DNA from: Actinomycetota bacterium
Lineage (GTDB): Bacteria; Actinomycetota; Acidimicrobiia; Acidimicrobiales; Ilumatobacteraceae
Length of the DNA stretch: 42,726 bases
Assembly: GCA_030685215.1 (NCBI GenBank)
Contig: JAUXQB010000227.1
Location: forward strand, 1 to 42,726
Reading direction: 5' to 3'
This document shows, piece by piece, positions 21,791-31,086 of the stretch. Every line of letters starts with the position of its first letter. Positions within the stretch are counted from its first letter, which is position 1. The notes beneath the pieces were generated by a model. That model ran no database searches. It saw nothing but the letters and a program-made list of their open reading frames with translations, and was not told the origin of the DNA. Made by a program: the position numbers and the translations under genes.

Positions 21791-24544
21791 TCAGTCCGCC
21801 GGCGACCCGACGTCGAGCTCGACGCCCACCGCGCGCGGAGTCAGCTGCATCAGGAGTTGCTGCGCCTCCTCGGGGTTCAGTGGCGACGAGAACAGGAAGC
21901 CCTGAGCCAGGTCGCAGTTCTCGCTGCGCAGCTGATCGCGCTGTGCCGTCAGCTCCACGCCTTCGGCGACGGTCTCCAACTCGAGCGTGTGCGCGAGATC
22001 GAGCAGGCCGCGCACGATCGCCGGCACCTGCGTGCGGTCGCTGATCATGCTGATGAAGGACCGGTCGATCTTTAGGATGTCGACCGGGAACTGGCGCAGA
22101 TAGCTCAGTGACGAGTAGCCCGTGCCGAAGTCGTCGATGGCCAGCCGTACGCCGAGCGCGCTCAGCTCCTTCAGTCGCTCCGATGCGGCGCGGGCGTCGT
22201 GGATGAGCGTGGTCTCGGTCATCTCGAGCACGAGCGACGATGGTTCGATACCCGAGTCGGCCAACGCCGAGCGGACGGCCGCGACCAGCGTCGGCGACGC
22301 GATCTGCCGCGCCGACACGTTGACCGCCATGGAAAGGCTGTGGTGCTGCGGGTGGTCGCGGTGCCAACGGGCAAGTGTGCTGCACGCTTCGTCGAGCACC
22401 CACTTCCCGATGGGGATGATCAGGCCGGTCTCCTCGGCGATCGGGATGAAACGATCGGGTGCGATCAGCCCGACCGTCGGGTGGTTCCACCGCAGCAGCG
22501 CCTCGAAGCCGACGATCTCCTCCGTCTCCAGCAGGATGACCGGCTGATAGACCAGCGCGAGCTGGCCCTCGTCGAGTGCGCGGATCAGGTCGTTTTCCAG
22601 CTGCAGGCGCTCGACCGCGGCGGCCCGCATCTCCGGGTCGTAGGTCACCCACCGGGCCTTGCCCGCGGTCTTCGCGCGGTACATCGCCACGTCGGCGTCG
22701 CGCAGCAGTGACGTCGCGGTGGACTCTGCGTCGCCGGCGGCGATGCCGATGCTCGCCGAGACGGTGACGGACTGATCGTCGAGCGCGATCGGATCCGCGA
22801 GCAGCTGCAGGATCCGCTCGGCCACGCCGATCGACTCCTCGACGGCGTTGGTGCTCTGCTCGATGAGGATCGCGAACTCGTCGCCGCCGAGTCGCGCCAC
22901 CGTGTCGCCGGCGCGGACGGCGTGCGAGAGCCGCGAGGCGACCTCGCGGAGCAACTGGTCGCCCACGCCGTGGCCGAGGCTGTCGTTCACGGTCTTGAAG
23001 CCGTCGAGATCGAGGAAGATCACGGCAACGCTGAGCCAGCCGCGGGTGCTGCGGCGCAGCGCGTGCTCCACACGATCACTGAACAGGGCGCGGTTGGCGA
23101 GATCGGTCAGTCCGTCGTGGAACGCCAGGTGCGACAGCTCGGCCTCGGCCCACTTGCGATCGGTGATGTCGTGCAGGTTCACCACCGCGCCACCGACATC
23201 GGGATCGTCGGTGAGGTTGACGATGCGAGCGCCGAGCCACACGAGGTGACCGGCGCGGTGCTGAGCCCTGAGCTCCGTCTCGAACGTCTGACCGCTCGAT
23301 GTCCAGCAGCGTTCGAAGACCGCTCTGGCCTCTTCCTGATCATCGGGGGCGACGAGCGTGAACACGTCGGCGCCGGCGGTGGGCGCTTCCGGATAGCCGA
23401 GCAGCGCTGCCAGTTGCGGCGAGTCGTTGACGATGACGCCGTGCTCGTCGAGGAGGATGAGCGCGTCGGACGAGTTGACCGCCACGGCCCGCGCGTAGCG
23501 TTCCTGCGAACGAACGGCTGCCCGCGCGGTGCCCTCCGCCTTCAGGATCCGCGTGCCTCGTGCGAATGCCAGCGCCACCAGCATCACGGTCACGCCGTAG
23601 AGGAGGAACGGATTCGTTGGCTCGTCGCGGACGTGCCCGAGCACGGCGATCGCTCCCGGCACCAGCAGCGGCAGCAGGGCAATGGCGATGCCGCTGTGCT
23701 TCGTGCCTTCGTCGGTGATGCGCTGCGTGGCACGCCGGCCCGAGGCCGAGCGCTGGTGCCAGGTGGCGAACGCGAGCAGGATGCTGCCGACCATCCATCC
23801 CACGTTGAGCCACACCTCGAGCGTGCCTTCGGTGGCGAAGATGGTGTAGCCGAAGTCGGAGAGCAGCCAGCACGAGATGCCGCCACCGAGCAGGACGGCG
23901 TTCCAGCCGTGCAACCGTCGAGACAGTCCCGCGCGGATGACGAGTGCGAGGAGCACTGCGTCGAACGTGGGGTAGAGCGCCCACACCAATCGGTCGGCCG
24001 CGGGCACGGTGACGTCGGTGACGATGTCCTTGAACGCGAGCTCCCACTGCACGAGCATCGCCACGATGAACACCACCACGACGTCGACTACGCCGTCGTA
24101 GTCGACGCGCTCGGTCGCGCGCGGTGCGCGTAACAAGGCCCCGACGAGCGCGATGTACGACCCGAGCCAGAAGATGTCGGCCACGGACACGTTCGGTGCG
24201 CCGCTGTTCCACTCGATCCACTGCCACGTGACGTCGCCGAGAGCGGAGATCGCCACACCGATCGCGATGAGTGGGCCGGTGATGGAGAACGGACGATGGA
24301 GCGCGCCGACGAGCGCAGCGATGGCTGCGCCGACGAGCGCGGCGAGATACGTCCAGTCGCGGATCAGTCCGTCCGGGGCGAGGAGATGGGTCGCGATGAG
24401 GCCGCCGGCCAGCACGAGCGCAGCGGCCACATGGAGGGTGTGCGGGTGGGCGGGGGTCGAGGGAGCATCGCCGGAGCGGGCGATGGGTGCGTCGATCGTC
24501 GAGTGGGGGGCCCGGTCCAGGTGGTGGGGCGCATCAATGGTCAC
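21791..24544 (-). CDS. membrane PAS-GGDEF-EAL c-di-GMP protein
   Basis: 917 residues. A polar N-terminus (1-36) leads to about nine membrane segments between 37 and 330, a putative integral sensor. A PAS domain follows (about 350-465, ending in VVNLHDITDRKWAEAEL). GGDEF: HDGLTDLANR, DLDGFKTVNDSLGH, GGDEF at 553-557 with I-site RAGD at 544-547. EAL: EALLRW at 681-686, then AVNVSARQI, LEMTETTLI, DDFGTGYSSLSYL and KIDRSFI, so the catalytic set looks intact. Both synthesis and breakdown of c-di-GMP are possible, and which one dominates cannot be told. It is divergent from the glycosyltransferase gene across about 170 bases. Confidence 0.9.
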   Translation of the reverse strand: MTIDAPHHLDRAPHSTIDAPIARSGDAPSTPAHPHTLHVAAALVLAGGLIATHLLAPDGLIRDWTYLAALVGAAIAALVGALHRPFSITGPLIAIGVAISALGDVTWQWIEWNSGAPNVSVADIFWLGSYIALVGALLRAPRATERVDYDGVVDVVVVFIVAMLVQWELAFKDIVTDVTVPAADRLVWALYPTFDAVLLALVIRAGLSRRLHGWNAVLLGGGISCWLLSDFGYTIFATEGTLEVWLNVGWMVGSILLAFATWHQRSASGRRATQRITDEGTKHSGIAIALLPLLVPGAIAVLGHVRDEPTNPFLLYGVTVMLVALAFARGTRILKAEGTARAAVRSQERYARAVAVNSSDALILLDEHGVIVNDSPQLAALLGYPEAPTAGADVFTLVAPDDQEEARAVFERCWTSSGQTFETELRAQHRAGHLVWLGARIVNLTDDPDVGGAVVNLHDITDRKWAEAELSHLAFHDGLTDLANRALFSDRVEHALRRSTRGWLSVAVIFLDLDGFKTVNDSLGHGVGDQLLREVASRLSHAVRAGDTVARLGGDEFAILIEQSTNAVEESIGVAERILQLLADPIALDDQSVTVSASIGIAAGDAESTATSLLRDADVAMYRAKTAGKARWVTYDPEMRAAAVERLQLENDLIRALDEGQLALVYQPVILLETEEIVGFEALLRWNHPTVGLIAPDRFIPIAEETGLIIPIGKWVLDEACSTLARWHRDHPQHHSLSMAVNVSARQIASPTLVAAVRSALADSGIEPSSLVLEMTETTLIHDARAASERLKELSALGVRLAIDDFGTGYSSLSYLRQFPVDILKIDRSFISMISDRTQVPAIVRGLLDLAHTLELETVAEGVELTAQRDQLRSENCDLAQGFLFSSPLNPEEAQQLLMQLTPRAVGVELDVGSPAD

Positions 24545-24716
24545 ACGATGTCATCGGCAGCAAGAGGCTCCGCCATCAGCGAATTCATCGGAATCTCGCA
24601 TCAGCTCACGCTTCGCGGGTTTGTGAACGTTCGGGGTTGAGTCGAATGACCCAGTGACAGGCTTTGCCGGTGACCGCTACTCTCACGAACCACAGTTGGA
24701 CGAGAAGGCGGACGTC

Positions 24717-26009
24717 GTGGAAGTGAACGTGGAGAGTTCAGTCGACCCTGGTGCCGCCGTGACTCGACGCGCGGTGCCGTGGCCGTGGGTCGTCTTCGGG
24801 TTGGCGTCGGCCACCGGGCTGGCGATGGCGCTGGTCGTGTTCCGTGTGCAGAGCCTGGTCGACTCGAACATCGATCCCTACTTCTTCGGCGAGATGGGCG
24901 CGAGCATCGCCGACGGTCGGGGTTTCGAGGGGTTCGGCAGCCTGATCACGCGGCGGGCGCCGCTGTACCCGCTGATGATCGGCGGGGTGTACGCGATCTT
25001 CGGCGAACACGAGCGCCTGATCACCGTGCTCCAGGCCTTCATGTTCGCGGGCACGTGCGTGCTCGCGTACGACCTGGGTCGCCGCCTCTTCAACCAGCGC
25101 ACCGGGATCATCGCCGGTATCGCCTGCGCGTTCCACCCGATGCTGCTGCGGTACATCCCGAGTCTGCATCTCGAGACCCAACTCACGCTGCTGATGACAC
25201 TGGTCGTCTGGCTGATGGTCCGCTTCTACGAGCGTCCGTCGGTCCGCGTCGGCGCGTTCATCGGGCTGGCCGCCGGTGCTGCGGCGCTCACCAAAGCGGT
25301 GGTCGTGGTGTACCCCGTGCTCTTCGCGGTCGGCATCATCCTCACTGCCGTCGCCGCGCGCAAGCGTGGCGACGACGCGCCCACCCCGTGGCGTTCGCTC
25401 GTGGCGATGTTCGTGCTCATGGGTTGTGTGATCGCGCCGTGGACCATTCGCAACTACGGCACCACCGGTCATTTCGTGCCCATCTCGTCGGGCACCAGCG
25501 ACGCCTTCCTGCGTGGCTTCATCTTCAGCGAGTGGGACTACATCACGCTCCAGCGGCCGCCGTACACCGATGCGGAGAACGCCAGCAACGAGTACTTCCG
25601 CGCGCTCGCCGAAGCCGAAGGCACCGTGTGGGAACGCGACGACTACGAGACCGACCAGATCCTCAACGACGAGGCCCTTCGCCGGCTGCGCGCGGAACCG
25701 GGCGGCGTGGCGCGCAAGACGGTCGTCGGCATGTTCACGTTCTGGTACCAGTTGACGTCGCTGACGAACTCGCTCCTCGCGGGCTTCCTGGCGGTGGTGG
25801 CGTGGATCTTCGCGATCATCGGCTGGCGCCAGGCTCGCCGCGAGGGCCGGCCGGTGTGGCTGCTGCTGTTGCCGATCTTCTACCTCAACATCCTGTTGGC
25901 GCTGCTGCTGGCTCTGGGCAGGTACTCGGTGCCGGTGCTGCCGGCACTGATGGTGTTGGCCGCGTTCGGCGCCGACACGCTGTTGAAGCGTCGAGCGGAG
26001 AGAACGTGA
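24717..26009 (+). CDS. multi-pass membrane glycosyltransferase (GT39/ArnT-like, GT-C fold)
   Basis: About 430 residues from GTG 24717, preferred because AAGGCGG precedes it; a GTG at 24654 would add 21 residues. After the first membrane helix, an acidic extracytoplasmic loop (SNIDPYFFGEMGASIADGRGF, Asp53 and Glu59) is followed by RRAPLYPLMIGGVYAIFGEHERL, a layout typical of the PMT/ArnT group that uses polyprenyl-phosphate sugars. About 9-10 further membrane helices follow, with a soluble loop near 270-340. It should transfer a sugar on the outer face of the membrane. Its stop overlaps the HAD gene as GTGA. Acceptor and sugar are unknown. Confidence 0.82.
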   Translation: MEVNVESSVDPGAAVTRRAVPWPWVVFGLASATGLAMALVVFRVQSLVDSNIDPYFFGEMGASIADGRGFEGFGSLITRRAPLYPLMIGGVYAIFGEHERLITVLQAFMFAGTCVLAYDLGRRLFNQRTGIIAGIACAFHPMLLRYIPSLHLETQLTLLMTLVVWLMVRFYERPSVRVGAFIGLAAGAAALTKAVVVVYPVLFAVGIILTAVAARKRGDDAPTPWRSLVAMFVLMGCVIAPWTIRNYGTTGHFVPISSGTSDAFLRGFIFSEWDYITLQRPPYTDAENASNEYFRALAEAEGTVWERDDYETDQILNDEALRRLRAEPGGVARKTVVGMFTFWYQLTSLTNSLLAGFLAVVAWIFAIIGWRQARREGRPVWLLLLPIFYLNILLALLLALGRYSVPVLPALMVLAAFGADTLLKRRAERT

Positions 26010-26722
26010 CCGAGCAGGTCGTCGCGTCGGCGGTCCTGAAGGCCGTCATCCTCGATGTCGACGGCACGCTGTACCACCAGCCTCCTCTCCGTCGGGCGAT
26101 GGCGGCCCGACTCGCGAAGGCGCACGTGCTGCGCCCGCGACGCGGTCTGCGCACGATCAGAGCCATCTCTGCGTTCCGCGCCGCGCAGGAAGAGCTGCGC
26201 CACGCGCCCGCGTCGACGGATCTGCACACGGAGCAACTGTCGCTCGCTGCCGAGCGAGCCAACATCGCCGCCGAGGAGGTGGCCGGTCATGTCACTCGAT
26301 GGATGGACGACGGCCCCATCGATCTGGTGGCGCGCTTCGCGCGGCCGGGACTGCGCGACACCTTGCAGCAGATGCGGTCACAGGGGCTCCGGCTCGCCGT
26401 GCTCTCGGACTATCCGGCCACCGCCAAGCTGCAGGCGCTCGGCATCCTCGACCTGATCGACGTGGTGGTGAGCGCGCAGGACCCCGACGTGGGTGTCTTC
26501 AAACCGCATCCTCGAGGTCTCGAGGTGGTGCTCGCTCGCCTGGGTGTCGACGGCACCCAAGCGCTGTACGTCGGCGACCGGGTCGACGTGGATTCCGGGG
26601 CGGCCTCGGCCGCCAACGTCGCGTGTATCATCCTCGCACCTCGCCGTGCCGGCGACACCGACGCCGGCTATCGCAGGGCGACTTCCTTTCCGGAGATTCT
26701 GAGCTTGTTGGAGGGATCATGA
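26006..26722 (+). CDS. HAD-superfamily phosphatase
   Basis: 238 residues from GTG 26006, overlapping the upstream stop by four bases; the open frame to the left belongs to a shadow of the glycosyltransferase. Motif I is ILDVDGTLY (Asp17 nucleophile, Asp19 acid). A helical cap follows with an arginine-rich stretch (RPRRGLRTIRAISAFRAAQ). Motif II is LAVLSDYP, motif III FKPHPRG with the lysine, motif IV VGDRVDVD. This is a full HAD phosphatase set of the phosphoglycolate-phosphatase type. Lying between a polyprenyl-phosphate-dependent glycosyltransferase and a UbiA transferase with 4-base overlaps on both sides, it may remove the 5-phosphate from a polyprenyl-phosphate sugar phosphate; this is inference from context. 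Confidence 0.85.
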   Translation: MTEQVVASAVLKAVILDVDGTLYHQPPLRRAMAARLAKAHVLRPRRGLRTIRAISAFRAAQEELRHAPASTDLHTEQLSLAAERANIAAEEVAGHVTRWMDDGPIDLVARFARPGLRDTLQQMRSQGLRLAVLSDYPATAKLQALGILDLIDVVVSAQDPDVGVFKPHPRGLEVVLARLGVDGTQALYVGDRVDVDSGAASAANVACIILAPRRAGDTDAGYRRATSFPEILSLLEGS

Positions 26723-27720
26723 CGACGTCGGAGTCGACTGCGCGAGAGGCGCCCGCGACAGGCTCGTTGCCCCCGGGTCGACCGACGCTGCGTGGCCACA
26801 TCGCCATCATGCGCGTGGATCACTGGGTGAAGCAGGTCTTCGTGTTGCCGGGCATCGTGGCCGCGCTCAGCGACGGCACCAGCGACGTGCCCGGAGGTGC
26901 AGCCGGTCGCATCGTGTTCGGCATGCTCTCGGTGTGCCTGGTCTCGTCGAGCAACTACGTGGTCAACGAGGTGCTCGACGCGCCGTCCGACCTGTCGCAC
27001 CCGGTGAAGCGCAATCGACCTGTCCCGTCGGGCAAGGTGAACGTGCGCCTCGCCTACGTGCAGTGGATCGCGCTGATGGTGCTGGGCGTCGGCCTCGGCT
27101 TCATGGTGAATCGTCCGCTCGGGTTCACGATGGCGGCGTTGTGGGTGATGGGCTGCGTCTACAACATCAGGCCCGTCCGCTCGAAGGACCTGCCGTACCT
27201 CGACGTGCTGTCCGAGAGCATCAACAACCCGCTGCGCATGCTCGCCGGGTGGTACATGGTGGGCACCGACGCGTTCGCTCCGGCGTCGCTGCTCATCAGC
27301 TACTGGATGGTGGGCTGCTTCTTCATGGCCATCAAGCGGTACGCCGAGTACCGCGACATCGGCGATCCGGAACGGGCGAGCGCGTACCGGAAGTCGTTCG
27401 CCCACTACACCCTCGAACGGCTGCTGGTGTCGATCACCTTCTACGCGTCGGCATCGATGCTGTTCCTCGGCGCGTTCATCATGCGATACCGCCTCGAGCT
27501 CGTGCTCGCGTTCCCGTTGATCGCGCTGGTCATGGCCGTCTACCTCGGGCTTGCGTTCAAGCCCGAGAGCGCCGTGGTGAACCCGGAGAAGTTGTACCGC
27601 GAGCCGGTGCTCATGACCGCAGTGATCGCATGCTCCATCCTGATGGCAGTGCTGATGTTCGTCGACATCACGGCGCTCGACGAGATCTTCAAGCCGACCG
27701 GCCTGCGCATCCGTTCCTGA
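26719..27720 (+). CDS. UbiA-family polyprenyl transferase, phosphoribosyl-polyprenyl synthase-like
   Basis: 333 residues from ATG 26719 (ATGA overlap with the HAD gene). About eight membrane helices. The first Asp-rich motif is NEVLDAPSD (Asn83, Asp87, Asp91), followed by LSHPVKRNRPVPSGKV, which is very close in pattern to decaprenyl-phosphate 5-phosphoribosyltransferases. The second is the DLPYLDVLSESINNPLRMLAGW region. UbiA enzymes join a polyprenyl chain to an aromatic or, in this branch, a phosphoribosyl group from PRPP. The context with a phosphatase and a GT-C glycosyltransferase favours the sugar-carrier role over quinone synthesis. A MenA-like role is the alternative. Confidence 0.82.
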   Translation: MTTSESTAREAPATGSLPPGRPTLRGHIAIMRVDHWVKQVFVLPGIVAALSDGTSDVPGGAAGRIVFGMLSVCLVSSSNYVVNEVLDAPSDLSHPVKRNRPVPSGKVNVRLAYVQWIALMVLGVGLGFMVNRPLGFTMAALWVMGCVYNIRPVRSKDLPYLDVLSESINNPLRMLAGWYMVGTDAFAPASLLISYWMVGCFFMAIKRYAEYRDIGDPERASAYRKSFAHYTLERLLVSITFYASASMLFLGAFIMRYRLELVLAFPLIALVMAVYLGLAFKPESAVVNPEKLYREPVLMTAVIACSILMAVLMFVDITALDEIFKPTGLRIRS

Positions 27721-27815
27721 GTCTCCGCGAGGCACGCCACCTGATCTGCGTCGCGTGTCACCCGTTCGCGGGCCGACGACGTCTGTTGGTGTGACGACTC
27801 GGAAGGAGAACTCAC

Positions 27816-28430
27816 ATGAACAAGAGGTTGCTCTCATTGGCATGCGGGGCGGTGCTCGTCACCGGCCTCGTCGCGGTCACCGTCAACGACGTCGGTGCCC
27901 GCACTCGAACCGCAAGGGCCACGCTCGCCACCGCCGCCGGCGTCAAGGTCGGCTCGGTCGAGTTCAGGACCGATCGAGGACACACCGAGGTCCGTGTGCG
28001 CATCTTCGGCGCACCGGGAGTCGACGCGTTCCACGGGTTCCACATCCACGCGAACGACGTCGTCTCGCCGACGAACGGTGAAGGGTGCATCGCGGATCCT
28101 GCAGCCGCTGCCTCCACGTGGTTCGTGTCGGCCGACGGCCACTACAACCCGACGGCACAGACGCACGCGCACCACGTCGGCGACATGCCGGTGGTGTACG
28201 TGAACGCCGACGGCAGCGTCGACACTCGGTTCCGGATCGACCGGATCCCGTTGGGCGACCTGGAGAACAAGGTGGTCATCCTCCACGCCGGGCCGGACAA
28301 CTACGCCAACATCCCGCTCGGCACCGGTGCGAGTCAGTACACGGAGAACTCGCCGGACGCCAGCACCGCCACCGGTCGCACCGGCAACGCTGGCGATCGG
28401 CTGCTGTGCGGCGTCATCGCGGTGCGATGA
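27816..28430 (+). CDS. sodC: exported Cu-Zn superoxide dismutase family protein
   Basis: 204 residues from ATG 27816 with GGAAGGAG just upstream. A signal peptide covers about residues 1-28. The Cu-Zn SOD domain shows FHGFHIHAN (His76, His78), GHYNP (His109), HAHHVGDMP (His117/120, Asp123) and LHAGPDNYANIP (His157), plus Cys91 and Cys197 for the conserved disulfide. The expected copper and zinc ligands are thus all visible. It should remove superoxide outside the membrane. Its stop overlaps the next gene's ATG (ATGA), coupling it to a membrane protein. The conserved catalytic arginine seen near the C-terminus of classic enzymes is not certain here (RTGNAGDRLLCG could supply it). Confidence 0.88.
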   Translation: MNKRLLSLACGAVLVTGLVAVTVNDVGARTRTARATLATAAGVKVGSVEFRTDRGHTEVRVRIFGAPGVDAFHGFHIHANDVVSPTNGEGCIADPAAAASTWFVSADGHYNPTAQTHAHHVGDMPVVYVNADGSVDTRFRIDRIPLGDLENKVVILHAGPDNYANIPLGTGASQYTENSPDASTATGRTGNAGDRLLCGVIAVR

Positions 28431-29209
28431 TCGACGACGCTCCGATCGACGACAGTCGTTTCGACGACACCCGGGCACCGCTCGCGCTCCCCGCGCGCGG
28501 CGCCCGGGTGCGCGCCGATCTCGGCTTCCTGCTGCGATGGATGCTGCTCGGCGGGGCCGCCGGCGCGTGGGCCGGGTTGCTGGTGGGCGGTGTAGGAGGC
28601 CGGCTGGCCATGTTCCTGCTGCGGGTCACGTCGGCCGACTCGGTGCACGGTGTGGAGAGCGATGACGGCTTCCGGATCGGTGAGATCAGCGGCGCCACCG
28701 TGTTCCTGCTCGCGATCACGACCGTCCTCGGACTCTTCGTCGGCATTGTGTGCGTGTTGGCCCGCAGCCAGTTGCCGGGCCGCGTCGGTGCGCTGCTGAT
28801 CATCGCCGCCGGCGGGACGCTGGGTGCCGCTGCGATCATCGAGCCGCACGGTGTCGACTTCACGCTGCTGTCGCCGCTGTGGCTGGCGTGCCTGCTGTTC
28901 ATCGTCCTGCCGATGGCGGCGACAGCACTCATGTTGTGGCTGATCGCCAGGTGGCATCGCTGGTGGTGGGCACACCCGACCCGAACGGTCGTCGCCTCGC
29001 TGCCGTGGTTGCTGGCCATCCCGACCTTCGTCGTGTCGGCGCCGATGGTGGTCATCGGCATGGTGGCCGGGGGAGTCGCGCTCCGACTCGGCTTCCTGCG
29101 CGCCGTCGTGACCGGTCGGATCGGACGCGGGATCGCCGTTGCGGTGTCGCTCGTCATCGTCGGACTCGCATCGGTGGACCTCGTGAGCGACGTGTCGGAG
29201 ATCCTGTAG
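28427..29209 (+). CDS. multi-pass membrane protein, unknown function
   Basis: 260 residues from ATG 28427 (ATGA overlap with sodC); the longer open frame to the left is a shadow. A polar N-terminus (about 30 residues) is followed by about five to six hydrophobic helices, with Gly-rich first helices (MLLGGAAGAWAGLLVGGVGG) and a short extracytoplasmic loop carrying DSVHGVESDDGFRIG. I do not recognise the family. Coupling to an exported superoxide dismutase suggests a linked stress or envelope role but does not prove it. No catalytic or binding motif stands out. Confidence 0.75.
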   Translation: MIDDAPIDDSRFDDTRAPLALPARGARVRADLGFLLRWMLLGGAAGAWAGLLVGGVGGRLAMFLLRVTSADSVHGVESDDGFRIGEISGATVFLLAITTVLGLFVGIVCVLARSQLPGRVGALLIIAAGGTLGAAAIIEPHGVDFTLLSPLWLACLLFIVLPMAATALMLWLIARWHRWWWAHPTRTVVASLPWLLAIPTFVVSAPMVVIGMVAGGVALRLGFLRAVVTGRIGRGIAVAVSLVIVGLASVDLVSDVSEIL

Positions 29210-29254
29210 CCCCGATCCGTCGTCAGCCGTCGGAACGAGTGAAAGGCTGGCGCG

Positions 29255-30196
29255 ATGATCACGACCAGCGACGCCGACGCGATCGGGCGCGCGTTCGCAC
29301 TCGGACCCGACGCGGTGCTCACCGGTCCCGTCGCTCGCGGCGAGGTCGGCCAGATCTGGCGGCTCACGACGGCGACGGCTGACTGGGCGGTGAAGGAAGC
29401 GTTCGAGCCGCCGGCGGCCGCCGAGGCGGAGCACGATGCGGCATTCCAGGAGATGGTCGCGGCTGCAGGCGTACTGGTGCCGCTGGTACGACGTTCGATC
29501 GACGGACGTGTGCTCGTCGACATCTCCGGTTCGCTGGTGAGGGTGTACTCATGGGTCGATCTCGCCGGACGGGACACTTCGGTCGACCCCGTCGCGATCG
29601 CGTCGGTCGTCGCCTCGATCCATCGCGTCATCCGTCACGACGCCAATGGTGTGCACCCGTGGTACACCGATCCGGTCGGTGCCGACAGGTGGGACGAGCT
29701 GGTCGCGCAGCTCCGCCTCGCGGGCTCGCCATCCGCGGAGCTGCTGGCCGAGCATCGCGACGAACTGGTGATGCTCGAGTCGCTCCTCGAGCCACCGAGC
29801 GACCTGCAGGCATGCCATCGCGACCTGTTCGCCGACAACGTGCTCGCCACGCCGTCTGGCGAGCTGTGCGTGATCGACTGGGAGAACAGCGGGCTGGCCG
29901 ATCCCGGCCAGGAGCTCGCCGTCGTCGTGTTCGAGTACGGACGCGGTGACGCCGAGCGGACCCGCACGCTCCATCAGGCGTACGTGGAGCGCGGCGGGCC
30001 GGGACGGCTGCGCGCGCCAGGCGACTTCTCGATGCTCATCGCGCAGCTGGGCCACATCGGCGAAGTGTCGTGCCGGCGCTGGCTGGACCCCGCGCGCGTC
30101 GACGAGCGCGAGCGCAACCAGGCGCGGATCGACGAGTTCCTCGACGACCGGCTGACGATGGCGTCGATCCACGCCATCCTCGACGCGATCGGCTGA
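29255..30196 (+). CDS. APH-family phosphotransferase (aminoglycoside kinase-like)
   Basis: 313 residues from ATG 29255, with GAAAGGCTGG-type sequence upstream. The N-lobe has GEVGQIWRLTTATADWAVKEAF with a beta-3 lysine. The catalytic loop is CHRDLFADNVL (HxDxxxxN) and the metal site VIDWENSGLADP takes the place of DFG. The family phosphorylates small molecules such as aminoglycosides, choline, homoserine or sugars; most chromosomal members of this type are not resistance genes. No operon partner is clear: sodC's membrane partner lies 45 bases upstream on the same strand, and the alpha/beta hydrolase converges 12 bases away. Confidence 0.85.
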   Translation: MITTSDADAIGRAFALGPDAVLTGPVARGEVGQIWRLTTATADWAVKEAFEPPAAAEAEHDAAFQEMVAAAGVLVPLVRRSIDGRVLVDISGSLVRVYSWVDLAGRDTSVDPVAIASVVASIHRVIRHDANGVHPWYTDPVGADRWDELVAQLRLAGSPSAELLAEHRDELVMLESLLEPPSDLQACHRDLFADNVLATPSGELCVIDWENSGLADPGQELAVVVFEYGRGDAERTRTLHQAYVERGGPGRLRAPGDFSMLIAQLGHIGEVSCRRWLDPARVDERERNQARIDEFLDDRLTMASIHAILDAIG

Positions 30197-30208
30197 CCCG
30201 ACCGCAGG

Positions 30209-31048
30209 TCAGCGCGCGACGCGCACGAGGTGGGCTTCGACGGCGGCGGCCCACTCGGCGGGGTGCGTGAGCTGTGGTGAGTGGTAGGCGCCCGCGAAGA
30301 CGGTGAGGGTGCCGTCGGCGAGCTCGGCGACCAGTTCCGGCGCCTGGTCGACGAACGGGTGGTCGTGCTCACCGACGATGACGCTGACCGGGCAGGAGAT
30401 CTCGCCGAGGCGGTGGCGCACCGACGAGCCGCTGGGCTCGAACAGTGCTCGCCCGAGGGCCTTCATCGCATACGGATCGAACGCGGCGGCCATCTCGGCC
30501 TTCATCGCCTGCCACTCGGCCGGAGTGGCAGCGGCGATGAGTGGGTCTTCCGGATTGGGCATCATCGACAGATCGGGCAGTCCACCGGCCGGGTCGAAGC
30601 CCTCGATGAATGCGGCCATCAGCTCGGCGATCTCCGCCGATGGCGGCACGAACGACCATGCGCTGGTGTCCATCAGGATGAGCGACTGCACCAGATCGGG
30701 GCGGTCGAGCGTGACTCGCAGGCTGATCGCTCCACCCATCGAGTGCCCGAGCAAATCGACGGGCCTGCCGACCTCGCTGTCGATGAACGCGATCAGGTCG
30801 GCGGCCAGTCGGTCGAGGGAGTAGCGCTCGGTGGACGCCAGCTTCTGCGATCGACCGTGGCCACGATGGTCGACGGTGACGACGTCGCGGTCGGTGGCGA
30901 GCGGCTCGATGTGCAGCGCGAAGTCGTGCGACGACCCGGAGAACCCGTGGCACAGCAGCAACGGTGTGGCGTCGCCGCCCAGACCCCACCGATCCCACGC
31001 GAGCGTGACGTCGTCGATGGTGAAGCTGCGGGTCAGGTCGTCGATCAC
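30209..31048 (-). CDS. alpha/beta hydrolase
   Basis: 279 residues from GTG 31048. LLLCHGFSGSSHDF gives the oxyanion loop, VTVDHRGHGRS the next family motif, and LLGHSMGGAISLR the nucleophile elbow with Ser103. VIVGEHDHPFVDQ holds the likely acid and FAGAYHSPQLTHP the catalytic histidine. The fold and length match esterases, C-C hydrolases and dehalogenase relatives, but Ser as nucleophile makes it an esterase/lipase-type enzyme. There is no signal peptide. It is divergent from the Rrf2 regulator across a 211-base gap that holds two near-identical 50-base repeats. The substrate is unknown. Confidence 0.85.
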   Translation of the reverse strand: MIDDLTRSFTIDDVTLAWDRWGLGGDATPLLLCHGFSGSSHDFALHIEPLATDRDVVTVDHRGHGRSQKLASTERYSLDRLAADLIAFIDSEVGRPVDLLGHSMGGAISLRVTLDRPDLVQSLILMDTSAWSFVPPSAEIAELMAAFIEGFDPAGGLPDLSMMPNPEDPLIAAATPAEWQAMKAEMAAAFDPYAMKALGRALFEPSGSSVRHRLGEISCPVSVIVGEHDHPFVDQAPELVAELADGTLTVFAGAYHSPQLTHPAEWAAAVEAHLVRVAR

Positions 31049-31086
31049 GCGCCGACCGTAGTCGCCCCGCACGGCCGGCCGCCGCT

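Noticed and set aside
29255-30196. Aminoglycoside resistance gene
   Set aside because: Only general APH-fold motifs are visible; chromosomal proteins of this type act on many small molecules and no resistance context is present.
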